NCBI RefSeq assembly: GCF_014356525.2
Contig: NC_052507.1
Location: 1,054,001 to 1,118,000, forward strand
DNA: 64,000 bases
Reading direction: 5' to 3'
From: Nilaparvata lugens
Taxonomy: Eukaryota > Arthropoda > Insecta > Hemiptera > Delphacidae
Every line of letters begins with the position of its first letter. Position 1 is the first letter of the stretch. Below the pieces are notes generated by a model. It worked only from the letters and a program-made list of their open reading frames with translations, was not told the DNA's origin and did no database searches. Shown piece by piece: positions 43,797 to 53,574 of the stretch. A program made the position numbers and the translations under genes.

Positions 43797-44467
43797 AGGG
43801 TCGGTTTTCGAGCTCGGAATTCAGTTAAGTTGTAGACTTAAACAGCTGGAGTCGGAAAACTGGGTTTCCGAAACAGGGCGTAGTCGCAGTACACGTTTAA
43901 ATTAAATTTCGAAAAACTATAGAATTGAATACGAAATAAAATAAAGAGAAAATAGTGTCGAGTTTCAGCTATTTTGAGTCATGAATGTTTCATTTCGTCA
44001 AGGAAAAACGTTTCCAATTGAGAAAATGAAGATTACCATAAAAACGGTGACCATGCCCCGTTTCGGAAAGCCAGTTTTCTGACTCCAGCCGTTTTAAAGT
44101 CTAGAACCAGAGAGAAACAATAGCATAAGTGGATATCCCATGGTAGAGGGCGTTTATGTCGCAACTTTTACTGTTATCTCAAGCTGATAGTCCACGTAGT
44201 TCTTTCCCGTGAAGCTTCATGACGCTGGTAGTCTCTCACATTGTGCCGTTCATACACTCTTACCCGGTCAAAACAGTGAAAATCGACAATAATCGACAGT
44301 AATCGGCTTGATATAACAGTAAAAAATCTACAATAATCGACAGTAATCGGCTTGAGATAACAGTAAAAGTTGCGACATAAACGCCCTATACCATGGGTTA
44401 TCTACTTATGCTATTGATTCTCTATGCTAGAACGTAGCTAAAGCCAGAGCTCGAAAACCGGCCCTGA
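43797..44467. mobile_element. MITE Q, copy 2, with nested R
   Basis: The inverted ends are GGGTCGGTTTTCGAGCTCGG and a near-complement. Internal blocks CCGAAACAGGGCGTAGTCG and AATTAAATTTCGAAAAACTA match copy 3. R interrupts the right side. Confidence 0.8.
44108..44426. mobile_element. TIR element R nested in Q
   Basis: It is 319 bp with inverted ends CAGAGAGAAACAATAGCATA and a near-complement extending about 75 bp inward (GGGCGTTTATGTCGCAACTT). Direct duplications CTAGAAC at 44,101-44,107 and 44,427-44,433 flank it. The interior has two copies of AATCGACAGTAATCGGCTTG. A related fragment is at about 62,290-62,400. The 7-bp duplication would set it apart from the TA-flanked MITEs. Confidence 0.85.
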
Positions 44468-44586
44468 GTCTCTGATACATCAACACAGTGTCCTTTGAAG
44501 AACTTTCTCAAAATTTGCACCGGTGCTCAACTTTTAAATGCTATTCCTGGCTGGTGCTCATAATGATAATTTCCTATTGAAAAAAT

Positions 44587-45444
44587 CTGGTGTGGCGAAC
44601 TCACACAACTTTCCTTGCCGTTATAAAATTGATCACCTGACGCTAGTATTCCCGCGAATCTCAAGTCTACTATTCAAAGATTTGAGCCAGCTGGTGACAG
44701 GGCAATAACGCTGAAGACACACGAGGTGTGCTATGTCTTCATTGTGAATCATTTAATAGAATCAACAGTTGCCAACAGTTTGCAATTGGTTAATCACATT
44801 TTCTCGGATTTCGAGCTTTATATTTTATTTCAGGTGAAAATGTTACTGAGCATTAGTAGTAGAGATTCTCATGCTGAATCTTTTCCACCCGAATTTTTTT
44901 TTTTTAAATTGTATCTGAAGCCTGATAATTGAGAATCTAAAATCAAACTTTGCATAGATGGGGCGGAGCTCCTGAAATTTTTACAGATATGGGACTTGTG
45001 GCAGTTGATAGAGCTTATGGATGACTATTCCAGGTATAACTTTATTCAAAATCGTTGGAGCCGTTTTCGAGAAAATCGCGAAAAACCCTGTTTTTGACAA
45101 CATTTTCGCCATTTTAGCTGCCATCTTGAATCGCATTTGATCGAAATTGTTCGTGTCGGATCCTTATAGTGGAAGGACCTTAAGTTCCAAATTTCAAGTC
45201 ATTCCGTTAATTGGGAGATGAGATATCGTGTACACAGTCGTACATACACTCATACACACACACACACACAACACACACACACACACACACACACACCACA
45301 CACATACAGAGCAATACCCAAAAACCACTTTTTTGTACTCAGGGGACCTTGAAACGTATAGAAATTTAGAAATTGGGGAACCTTAATTTTTTTCGGAAAG
45401 CAATACTTTCCTTACCTATGGTAATAGGGCAAGGAAAGTAAAAA
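44587..45444 (+). mobile_element. Family A repeat, copy 6
   Basis: Full length with both termini, the asymmetric inverted repeat and a CA run at 45,256-45,304. Confidence 0.88.
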
Positions 45445-46221
45445 TACAAATTTTATCATACTGTGAGAATTTCAGCAGCTGTAACACAAATATATCACAG
45501 GTTCCATGGCAAATTCAGGAGCCCTATGAGGATAATTTTCTATCGCAAAATAGGTTGTATCAAGCTGTGTGTATTTCTACACACCTCCAACAGGTAACGC
45601 AAGCAAAACAGGCCAAATCTTATTACAAAACTTGGGGAGAGAGAGAGCGAGAGGACCCTTTGGAAATTTCATTAGTCCGACCCCTAATAACAGCCCCTGG
45701 GGGGAGGGGGGAGAGCAAAAAGAGGCCTCAAGGTGAACCCGGAAGGGAGGGTGTTCTATGGTAGGATTCAGGTTGTAGTGTCAGCGTTGATTTGATGGGA
45801 AGGGTCGATGTTAATGCATTGTGTAAACTGTCTGTCGGAAAGGTGTTAGGGGACCAAACTAGAACCCTGGATGCTGTGAGTTGCTGTTTTTGTCTGAAAT
45901 GAGCAGGAGAAGAGAGAGAGTAATAGTGAGTGAGTGAGAGACTGACGTTGAGGAACATTGGAGGTTGTTAGCTATAGGGCTACTGGTGAAAAGACATCGC
46001 AAAAAACGCCGCCGGAAAAACGTCGACGAGGGAAAGCGCAAAAGCTAGTTAGGCATTGGCAATCCGTCGCCGGGAAAGTCGGTTTCAAAGAGGGTCAGCT
46101 TGCAAAGTGTCTCCACTTGATATTAAACTTGAAGTGCAGCATTGCAAAAACACTCGCTAACTGATTTATTAAGCTTTGTGTCAAACAATATCTTGCGACA
46201 CTTTACACGCGTTTTCATGAG

Positions 46222-46225
<4 letters not shown>
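45445..46225. other. Unassigned, low-repeat, less AT-rich interval
   Basis: No block here recurs in the window. It includes a G-rich patch at 45,694-45,722, a CCGCCGG/CGTCGACG patch at 46,010-46,035, and frames of 60-76 codons on both strands without domains. A hidden exon cannot be excluded. Confidence 0.35.
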
Positions 46226-46303
<78 letters not shown>

Positions 46304-46361
46304 TGGAAGTGAGAGAGAGAATGAGTGAGAAAGTGTGTGTGAGAGGAAGATATAGAGGGTT
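46226..46361. repeat. (GA)n microsatellite
   Basis: A nearly pure GA run to about 46,298, then GA-rich DNA up to the K tail. Confidence 0.95.
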
Positions 46362-46718
46362 TGATTGATTGATTGATTGAGTACTTTATTCATGTAGATT
46401 ACAATATATACTGGCTTACACACTTGAATACAATAACTTACAATACAGAAAAATTATAGATGAATTCACATAATGTAGACTAAGAAAATAATTATTGAAC
46501 TGTATATGATATGAAAAAGCAATTTGTAATATAATAACTATAGATAATTAATTATATTGTTATGCATCTACATATATTGGCGGAGCTTTGGACATATCAA
46601 TGTCCATTCTTCGGAAAGAATATTAAAAATATCCTCCCCACTAACTCTCTACCAAAACGTTAATTTCATTGATATTGAACTGAGGATTTATTTATTATAA
46701 TATTGAATATCATATATT

Positions 46719-46753
<35 letters not shown>

Positions 46754-47111
46754 GAGAGAGGAGAGAGATTGATTGAGTTCTTTATTTATGTAGATTACAA
46801 TATAATAGCTTATACACTATTACACAATAGCTTACAATACAGCAAAATTATAGATGAATTTACATAATATAGACTAAGAAAATAATTATTGAACTGTATA
46901 TGATATGAAAAAGAAATTTGTAATATGATAACTATAGATAATCAATTATATTGTTATGCATCTACACAAATTGGCTGAGCTTTGGACATATCAATGTCCA
47001 TTCTTCGGAAAGAATATTAAAAATATCCTCCCCACTAACTCTCTACCAAAACGTTAATTTCATTGATATTGAACCAAGGATTTATTTATTACAATATTGA
47101 ATATCATATAT

Positions 47112-47151
<40 letters not shown>

Positions 47152-47441
47152 GAGAGAGAGAGGGGGGGAAAGAGAGAGAAAGAGAGAGAGATTGATTGAT
47201 TGAGTACTTTATATATGTAGATTACAATACAGCAAAGTTTTAGATGAATTTACATAGCATTAACTAAGAAATTAATTATTGAACTATACAATGATATAAA
47301 AAAATCAATTTGTAATAACTATATAGATAAAATAGATAATATTGTTATTCATCTACATAAATTGGCGGAGCTTTGGACATGTCAATGTCCATTCTTTGGA
47401 AATAATATTAAAAATATCCTTCCCAGTAACTCTCTACCAAG
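46362..47441 (-). mobile_element. Tandem array of three K units in GA repeats
   Basis: The units are 46,362-46,720, 46,768-47,114 and 47,190-47,441, all on the minus strand and separated by GA runs. The first two share the same extended 5' boundary (ATATCATATATTAG next to GA), so this pair arose by tandem duplication with a period near 410 bp, not by separate insertions. The third stops earlier, at CTCTCTACCAAG. All carry TGGACAT...ATGTCCA. Confidence 0.85.
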
Positions 47442-47472
47442 TAAGAGAGAGAGAGAAAGAGAGGGAGAGAGG

Positions 47473-47541
<69 letters not shown>

Positions 47542-48157
47542 AGTGAGAAAGTGTGTGAGAGAAAGAGATAGAGGGTGAGAGGAAGAGAAACTTATTCAGA
47601 ATAGAGATGATAGAAGTGCCTGACAGAGAGAGAGAGTAAGAGAAAGAGAGATATTTGATATTCATTTAATACATCTTACATTGCCAGGTCTGACAAAACC
47701 TATGACAAACACTGGTAATAATAAACTAAAAATCATAACACTATTTAGATGAAAAATCAATTACAATGATAGTACATAATTAAATATATGTGAGAATTCA
47801 TGCTGAAAATGAAAATGATGGGTGATATGAATGAATTGAATCTGCAGAATCTACAGGGAACTGGAAAATGTGGCAGGTACAAGTGGGAGGATATTAAAGC
47901 TAAGTGAGGGGTAAGGATGTAGAATATAGAGGATTAAGGATATAAAGGAACCCGGATTTTTGGTGGGTTTCTATCAGTCTAGAAAGAAAAAGAAAGCGAG
48001 AGAGATCAACTAATTTGGAAATAAGGGTCTGATAGAAGTGCCAGAAACATCTCACTTGAACGTCTGACGCCGGTGAGAAATTTCGATAAAGTGTTTCAAC
48101 GGACATTGTTTTCATGGATCAAACACTGGGAGACTGGTGTTCAGATCTGTTCAAATT
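47442..48157. other. GA tract then unassigned DNA
   Basis: GA-rich to about 47,650, then AT-rich unassigned sequence. Arg/Glu or Ser/Leu frames across the GA tract are not genes. Confidence 0.5.
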
Positions 48158-48323
48158 GAGCTGCGTACAGACTTCAGCGCCACAAACACGCGCATTCAAC
48201 TTTCCATCAGCTGATTATATTTGTATTTGTACAGAAACTGAGAGATACTGATATAATAACAATAGCATCAGCTGATTTGAAGTGGAATGAAAGTGTTCGT
48301 AGCGCATATGTCTGTATGCACCT
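48158..48323. mobile_element. MITE I, diverged copy 3
   Basis: The inverted-repeat organisation and CATCAGCTGAT blocks are kept, but the termini have drifted (GCTGCGTACAGACTTC). Confidence 0.6.
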
Positions 48324-48456
48324 GATGATAAGATATCACAGTATATTAATATTTATAGAACTGTCTTATCTTATTGATAACCAAAATACTGGGATGTGTT
48401 ATATTTTTCCGCTTAAAGTTTTCAAAAGCGTCAGCTCTGTTCAAACAAGTGGCCTA

Positions 48457-48894
48457 AGGGCTGATCTCCGAGCTCGGGATTCTAGACTTTGAACAACTGG
48501 AGTCAGAAAATTGGCTTTCCGAAACGGGGCGTAGTCGTAGTTTTTATGATAATCTTTATTTTCTAATTGAAATATAGATACTAATAAGCTGTTTGTGAGT
48601 CGGAACAGGCATTAACCTAATCCTTGTACGTAAGATGATGATGATGATCTTTATTTTCTCATTTCTTTAATTGGAAACGTTTTCCCTTGAAGAAATCAAG
48701 CACTCCTAAATAATTCAAAATAGCTCAAACTTTACACTATTTTCTCTTCATTTTATTTTGTGTTCAATTTTCTAGTTCTTCGAAATTTAATTTAAACGTG
48801 GACTGCAACTACGCCCCGTTTCGGAAAGCCAATTCTGACTCCAGCTGTTTAAAGTCTAGAGCTTAGCTGAATCCCGAGCTCGGAAACCAGTCCT
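48457..48894. mobile_element. MITE Q, copy 3, flanked by a 45-bp direct repeat
   Basis: TA on both sides encloses inverted ends with CCGAGCTCGG. Direct repeats of about 45 bp (48,412-48,456 and 48,893-48,937, starting CTTAAAGTTTTCAAAAGCG) flank it. Within Q, an insert of about 95 bp is bracketed by GATRATCTTTATTTTCT. Confidence 0.8.
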
Positions 48895-49092
48895 TAAAGT
48901 TTTCAAAAGCGTCTGCTCTGCTCAAACAAGTAGCCCAAGTTTTTTGACGAAATTCGAGCCTGTCTTATGATTCCAAGTAATTCTATGATAATGTTGTGTC
49001 CAGGTTATTGATCAAATAAAATACTTTTTATTTAGGTTTGTTTCACGAGCCACAAGACCAGTATTATACTCCGATACATGCAGAATTGTGAC

Positions 49093-49712
49093 TCTTCAAA
49101 GATCACCCATACAAAGAGAAAAAGCTCTTCAAAGATCACCCATACAAAGAGAAAAAGCTCTTCAAAGATCATCCATACAAAGAGAAAAAGCTCTTCAAAG
49201 ATCACCCATACGAAGAGGAAAAGCTCTTCAAAGATCACCCATACAAAGAGGAAAAGCTCTTCGAAGATCACCTATACAAAGAGAAAAAGCTCTTCAAAGA
49301 TCACCCATACAGAGAGGAAATGCTCTTCAAAGATCATCCATACAAAGAGAAAAAGCTCTTCAAAGATCACCCATACAAAGCGAAAAAGCTCTTCAAAGAT
49401 CACCCATACAAAGAGAAAAAGCTCTTCAAAGATCATCCATACAAAGAGAAAAAGCTCTTCAAAGATCACCCATACAAAGAGGAAAAGCTCTTCAAAGATC
49501 ATCCATACAAAGAGAAAAAGCTCTTCAAAGATCACCCATACAAAAAGAAAAAGCTCTTCAAAGATCATCCATACAAAGAGAAAAAGCTCTTCAAAGATCA
49601 CCCATACAAAGAGAAAAAGCTCTTCAAAGATCATCCATACAGAGAGAAGAAGCTCTTCAAAGATCACCCATACAAAGAGAAAAAGCTCTTCAAAGATCAC
49701 CCATACAAAGAG
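49093..49712 (+). repeat. 33-bp minisatellite, about 19 units
   Basis: The unit is TCTTCAAAGATCACCCATAC followed by AAAGAGAAAAAGC. Since 33 is divisible by three and the unit lacks stops, all three forward frames and one reverse frame stay open, giving 11-residue peptides KDHPYKEKKLF, RSPIQREKALQ, SSKITHTKRKS and MIFEELFLFVW. From about unit 11, ATCACCC and ATCATCC units alternate, giving a 66-bp higher-order repeat. The frame starting at ATG 49,078 runs 224 codons. No flanking domain or signal peptide supports translation. Confidence 0.9.
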
Positions 49713-50583
49713 TGGACATATAATTTATGACAAATCACATCAATATCCATAGAGATGCATCAAATACTGATTGCGTGTGAAGGTCATTGATGCGTATGTG
49801 TGAGCAGTCACCGCTTCATTGATATATATATTTCTATCGGCTAGTTCTATCACATTTCTATATACATATCCGTCATATACATGAAAAGACATAATAATAA
49901 TATAGACGCCCTCAGGCCGTGACATTGTATCATAGAATGCACGACTGACATAATCCACCATACACGTAAATAATAGGAACCAGGGATTCCATGGAGAATC
50001 CTTATCCTCTTCAGTGCCTCCTCTGTAATCGTCACCTCTCCCTCATGCATTGGCGAATTCCACCTTCCACATCACTTCCGCTTTCATACACCTCCATTCT
50101 TCTTTTATCTCTCTTATTCCTCATTTTTTCCATAGCTGTCTTCCCATTTCATTGAAATTTTTCCTCTTATGTTCTAGTTCTACTCTTTCTGTCAACTTTC
50201 CTCAAATTTTGACGAATTTTACTCCTCCATTATCCTTGTTTTCCCTCTTTCTCTTGCTTTCCATACTCTTCTCATCCTTTCACTTCCTCCCTCTCATTGT
50301 CTTCGCTTCTTCTTTCTTTCTCTTCCTCCAACTTTTCCCTTATCCCCTCACCATTCTGTTCTCATCATTCCGCTCCCTTCCTCTTCTATTCTTGTCCGCC
50401 TCTCTCTTTATTTCATTCCTTTTTCTTTCACCATTCTGTTCTCATCATTCCGCTCCCTTCCTCTTCTATTCTTGTCCGCCTCTCTCTTTCTTTTCATTCC
50501 TTTTTCTTTTTCTCTTATCTGTTATTCCTTCCTATCACTGCCTCTCTGCCTCTCTGTCTCTTTTTTTTTTCCAATGCCTAAAC
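49713..50583. other. Unassigned, then a CT-rich tract with an 80-bp duplication
   Basis: CT-rich DNA runs from about 50,050 to 50,580 and forms the 5' flank of the retrotransposon. Units from 50,349 and 50,429, both starting CACCATTCTGTTCTCATCAT, are an 80-bp tandem duplication. The in-frame extension upstream of 50,584 is Phe/Ser/Leu low complexity and not part of the element. Confidence 0.6.
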
Positions 50584-51420
50584 ATGACTATTTTACCTCT
50601 CGATCCAACTCATCATACTAATGAATCAGACACACTCATTGACCTTCTCATTGTTAGTGATCCCAATGAGGTTGTTCAAGCAGGCCAAATCTCAGTCCCA
50701 GCTATTTCTAGACATGATTTGATCTACTGTGTACTTTCCCATAAGATACCCAAGCCAGAACAGAAAATTATCACTTATAGAGACTTCAAAAACTTTGATG
50801 AAGCCGCCTTCCTGACTGATGTGGCTCAGACTCCATGGCATCAAATTGAAGCATTACCCTCAGTTGATGACATGGTCAAGACTTTCGAGAATTGGACTTT
50901 GACTTTGTATGACAAACATGCACCTTATGTGACAAGGAGGATTAATAGAAAACGACGAGTACCGTGGATGACTGAAGACATACTTAAGATGATGGGACGT
51001 AGAGACAAAGCACATAGAAAATTTAAAAAGACATTTGACTTGGACAGTTTGATAGAGTATAGGAGCCTTAGAAATAGGGTTAAACAGGAATTACGGAACT
51101 CAAAGATTAGGTACTTGAATTCGTTTATGACAAACAATAGACAAGACTCTAAATCACTTTGGCAGGGAATAAAAGAATTCGGGCTTGGCAAACAGAAATC
51201 GAATCCACAAATTGACTTACCATTGAATAATATAAATGACCATTTCGTTTCACACTCTAACCAACGCGACGAAGTTGTCATTGCTAATCACATTGATGAT
51301 CTTGAAGAGCAGGTTACAAACTTAGATTACCAATCACTGATCAATTTCATTTCCATCCAATCTCAGAAGAAGACACTTTCAGAGCAATTCAACGTATTCA
51401 TAGTAATGCTATGGGTGTAG
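50584..51420 (+). pseudogene. Endonuclease C-terminus and linker remnant
   Basis: From the ATG at 50,584 the frame gives 278 residues. Residues 18-25 (LIDLLIVS) and 42-45 (SRHD) match the last strand and the S-x-H-D motif of AP-type endonucleases of non-LTR elements. Here Arg stands where Asp is usual, which would impair catalysis unless it is a family variant. A basic linker follows (WMTEDILKMMGRRDKAHRKF near residue 120). The N-terminal endonuclease is absent. Near 51,340-51,346 the reading shifts, and the last 20 or so residues before the stop at 51,418 are out of frame. The true continuation is the next feature. Confidence 0.85.
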
Positions 51421-52934
51421 ACAAAATTCCTATTAAATTTATCAAGAAGATGTTATTTGCTGTTTTACCAACCATTACATACATTTTCAACAAGTCACTT
51501 GAAGAAGGCATTTTCCCTGAAAACTGGAAGTTTGCTCTGGTTCGCCCTCTAAATAAAGTTCCATCACCCAATAAAGTTGAGGATTTTAGACCAATCAGTA
51601 TTTTACCTGCATTGTCCAAAGTGCTAGAAAGACTCATTCATGCTCAAGTTGTAAAATTTCTAGACAACAATAGTAAGCTTCATAACTTTCAATCAGGCTT
51701 TAGAAAATTCCATTCAACTGAGACAGCTCTGCTTCGTGTCACTGATGATATAAGGTTAGCTATGGACCAAAGAAAATGCACCATCCTCACCCTATTTGAT
51801 TTTTCTAAAGCATTCGATACTGTTGATCATACAGTCCTTCTGAATAAGTTGGCTATTCTTGGTTTCAGTCACAACTCGTTAGTTTGGTTTAAATCCTATC
51901 TATTAGGTAGGAAACAATGTGTATCTGTCGGTGACAAAAAGTCAACTTGGAAAAACGTTATGCATGGAGTACCACAAGGTTCAATTTTAGGCCCTCTCCT
52001 CTTCACTTTGTATGCTAATGACCTTTCTTCCATTATCAAATTCTCCAGTTTCCATACTTATGCAGACGACCTTCAAATCTATTTAAGCTGTCCCATAACA
52101 AAAATTAATGAAACAGTTGGAATAATGAATCAGGATATCAATTCGATAGTGGAATGGACAAAGAAAAATGGCCTTAAGCTTAATCCCATCAAAACACAAC
52201 CCATTATAATTGGATATTCTCGTCTTATAAACAATATTGACCTTGAATCGATTCACAAAATTAGTGTAGACGGTAATGACATTCCTTACTGTAGCTCAGT
52301 TAAAAATTTAGGCATTATTATGAATAATACTCTTGACTGGTCAGAACAAGTGAACAAAACTTGTAAAAAGGTATTCTCAGCCATGCATGCATTGAAGAAA
52401 ATGCACGATATCCTCCCTAGAAACATTAAATTATTATTGGTTCAATCTCTCATCTTCCCACATTTAATGTATTGTAATTCTGTTCTTAACGATATGCAAG
52501 TCACTCTGAATGATAAACTACAGCGTTGCCAAAATTATTGTCTACGTTTCGTCTACTCTCTCCAACGCCATGATCATATCACCCCAGCCCACATTGCTAG
52601 TTCAACATTAAAGCTTCCCGATCAGAGGCTTTTTCGAATAGTCAAGCTTGTTAGAGATATCTTGATATACGGTAATCCGAACTATTTTAAAGATGATTTC
52701 AAATTTGTCTCTGAAGGTAGGAGGATAGATGCTTCACATACTAGAACCGGAGAAAGTACTTTAAGGATACCCAATCATCGAACTACTATTTTCACAAAAT
52801 CCTTCTTAGTCAGTGCCTGTCGTGCATGGAATGCACTTCCTGTTTCTATCAGGTCCATCGAGAGCCGAGCGAGCTTCATCCTAACTTTAAAAAAACATCT
52901 TTTGGAACAAATGACTGAAACTGTCCGGCCCTAG
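51411..52934 (+). CDS. Reverse transcriptase (ORF2 C-terminal part), CR1/L2-like
   Basis: The intact 507-residue frame from the ATG at 51,411 copies element RNA into DNA at a nicked target. Visible motifs: the RT-1/2 region with ENWKFALVRPLNK (37-49) and DFRPISILP (58-66), QSGFR (94-98), motif A FDFSKAFD (129-136, catalytic D130), PQGSILGP (188-195) and motif C YADD (217-220, catalytic D219 and D220). A C-terminal domain of about 200 residues runs to a stop at 52,934. The frame continues upstream without an ATG to about 51,345, so this ATG is internal to the original protein. No RNase H motif is evident. All catalytic residues survive, but the upstream frameshift and truncation make the copy non-autonomous. 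Confidence 0.93.
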   Translation: MGVDKIPIKFIKKMLFAVLPTITYIFNKSLEEGIFPENWKFALVRPLNKVPSPNKVEDFRPISILPALSKVLERLIHAQVVKFLDNNSKLHNFQSGFRKFHSTETALLRVTDDIRLAMDQRKCTILTLFDFSKAFDTVDHTVLLNKLAILGFSHNSLVWFKSYLLGRKQCVSVGDKKSTWKNVMHGVPQGSILGPLLFTLYANDLSSIIKFSSFHTYADDLQIYLSCPITKINETVGIMNQDINSIVEWTKKNGLKLNPIKTQPIIIGYSRLINNIDLESIHKISVDGNDIPYCSSVKNLGIIMNNTLDWSEQVNKTCKKVFSAMHALKKMHDILPRNIKLLLVQSLIFPHLMYCNSVLNDMQVTLNDKLQRCQNYCLRFVYSLQRHDHITPAHIASSTLKLPDQRLFRIVKLVRDILIYGNPNYFKDDFKFVSEGRRIDASHTRTGESTLRIPNHRTTIFTKSFLVSACRAWNALPVSIRSIESRASFILTLKKHLLEQMTETVRP

Positions 52935-53574
52935 AACGATCACATGACATCCATCCCCACCCATCCACAAATACAAACCTTTAAACCATGTTATAGAACG
53001 AATTGTATATATATATATATATATATATTATATAAACTCATGTTATTTCAATTATCCACTGCATACTGCTGTATATTACTGAAAGTTGATAACCCTGATC
53101 TACTTTCAGCCTACTTCATTTTATTAATCAATTATTTGATCTTATCTACCTATATAATTATTTTACTCTATCAATCTTCTGTTTTTTTTTTCTCTTAATA
53201 TTCATATTAATTAAAACTTTTACAATATTTCCATTAATAAATAAATCCTTAGTTTAAATAACGAAATTAACGTTTTGGTAGAGAGTTAGTGGGGAGGATA
53301 TTTTTAATATTCTTTCCGAAGAATGGACATTGATATGTCCAAAGCTCCGCCAATTTATGTAGATGCATAACAATATGATTATTATCTATAGTTATTATAT
53401 TACAAACTGCTTTTTCATATCATATACAGTTCAATAATTATTTTCTTAGTCTATATTATGTAAATTCATCTATAATTTTGCTGTATTGTAAGCTATTGTA
53501 TATAAGTGTATAAGCCAGTATATATTGTAATCTACATAAATAAAGTACTCAATCAATCAATCAATCAATCAATC
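52935..53574 (+). other. 3' UTR of the retrotransposon, with conserved hairpins
   Basis: An (AT)n run lies at 53,006-53,029. From 53,271 the sequence is the K unit. Consecutive hairpins include TTCTT/AAGAA (53,310-53,323) and TGGACATTGATATGTCCA (53,324-53,341). The 3' end reads TAAATAAAGTACTC followed by six AATC units. Other K copies at 46,662 and 47,056 extend upstream into sequence also present here at 53,240-53,270. Confidence 0.8.

Larger units (their letters stand above)
50584..53574 (+). mobile_element. 5'-truncated CR1/L2-group non-LTR retrotransposon
   Basis: The order is the C-terminal end of an APE endonuclease, a linker, a reverse transcriptase, a C-terminal domain, a 3' UTR and an (AATC)n tail. 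The 5' part (ORF1 and most of the endonuclease) is missing, and a frameshift separates the two remaining blocks. Both flanks are CT-rich. The last 300 bp (53,271-53,574) are the K unit seen alone five more times, which ties K to this element. Clade assignment rests on the reverse transcriptase motif style and the short-repeat tail. Confidence 0.85.

Noticed and set aside
46226..47665. Arg/Glu-rich and Ser/Leu-rich frames around GA repeats
   Set aside because: All derive from GA/CT repeats on either strand.
50050..50583. N-terminal extension of the retrotransposon frame
   Set aside because: It is in frame but CT-derived low complexity and contains an 80-bp tandem duplication. It does not resemble an endonuclease.
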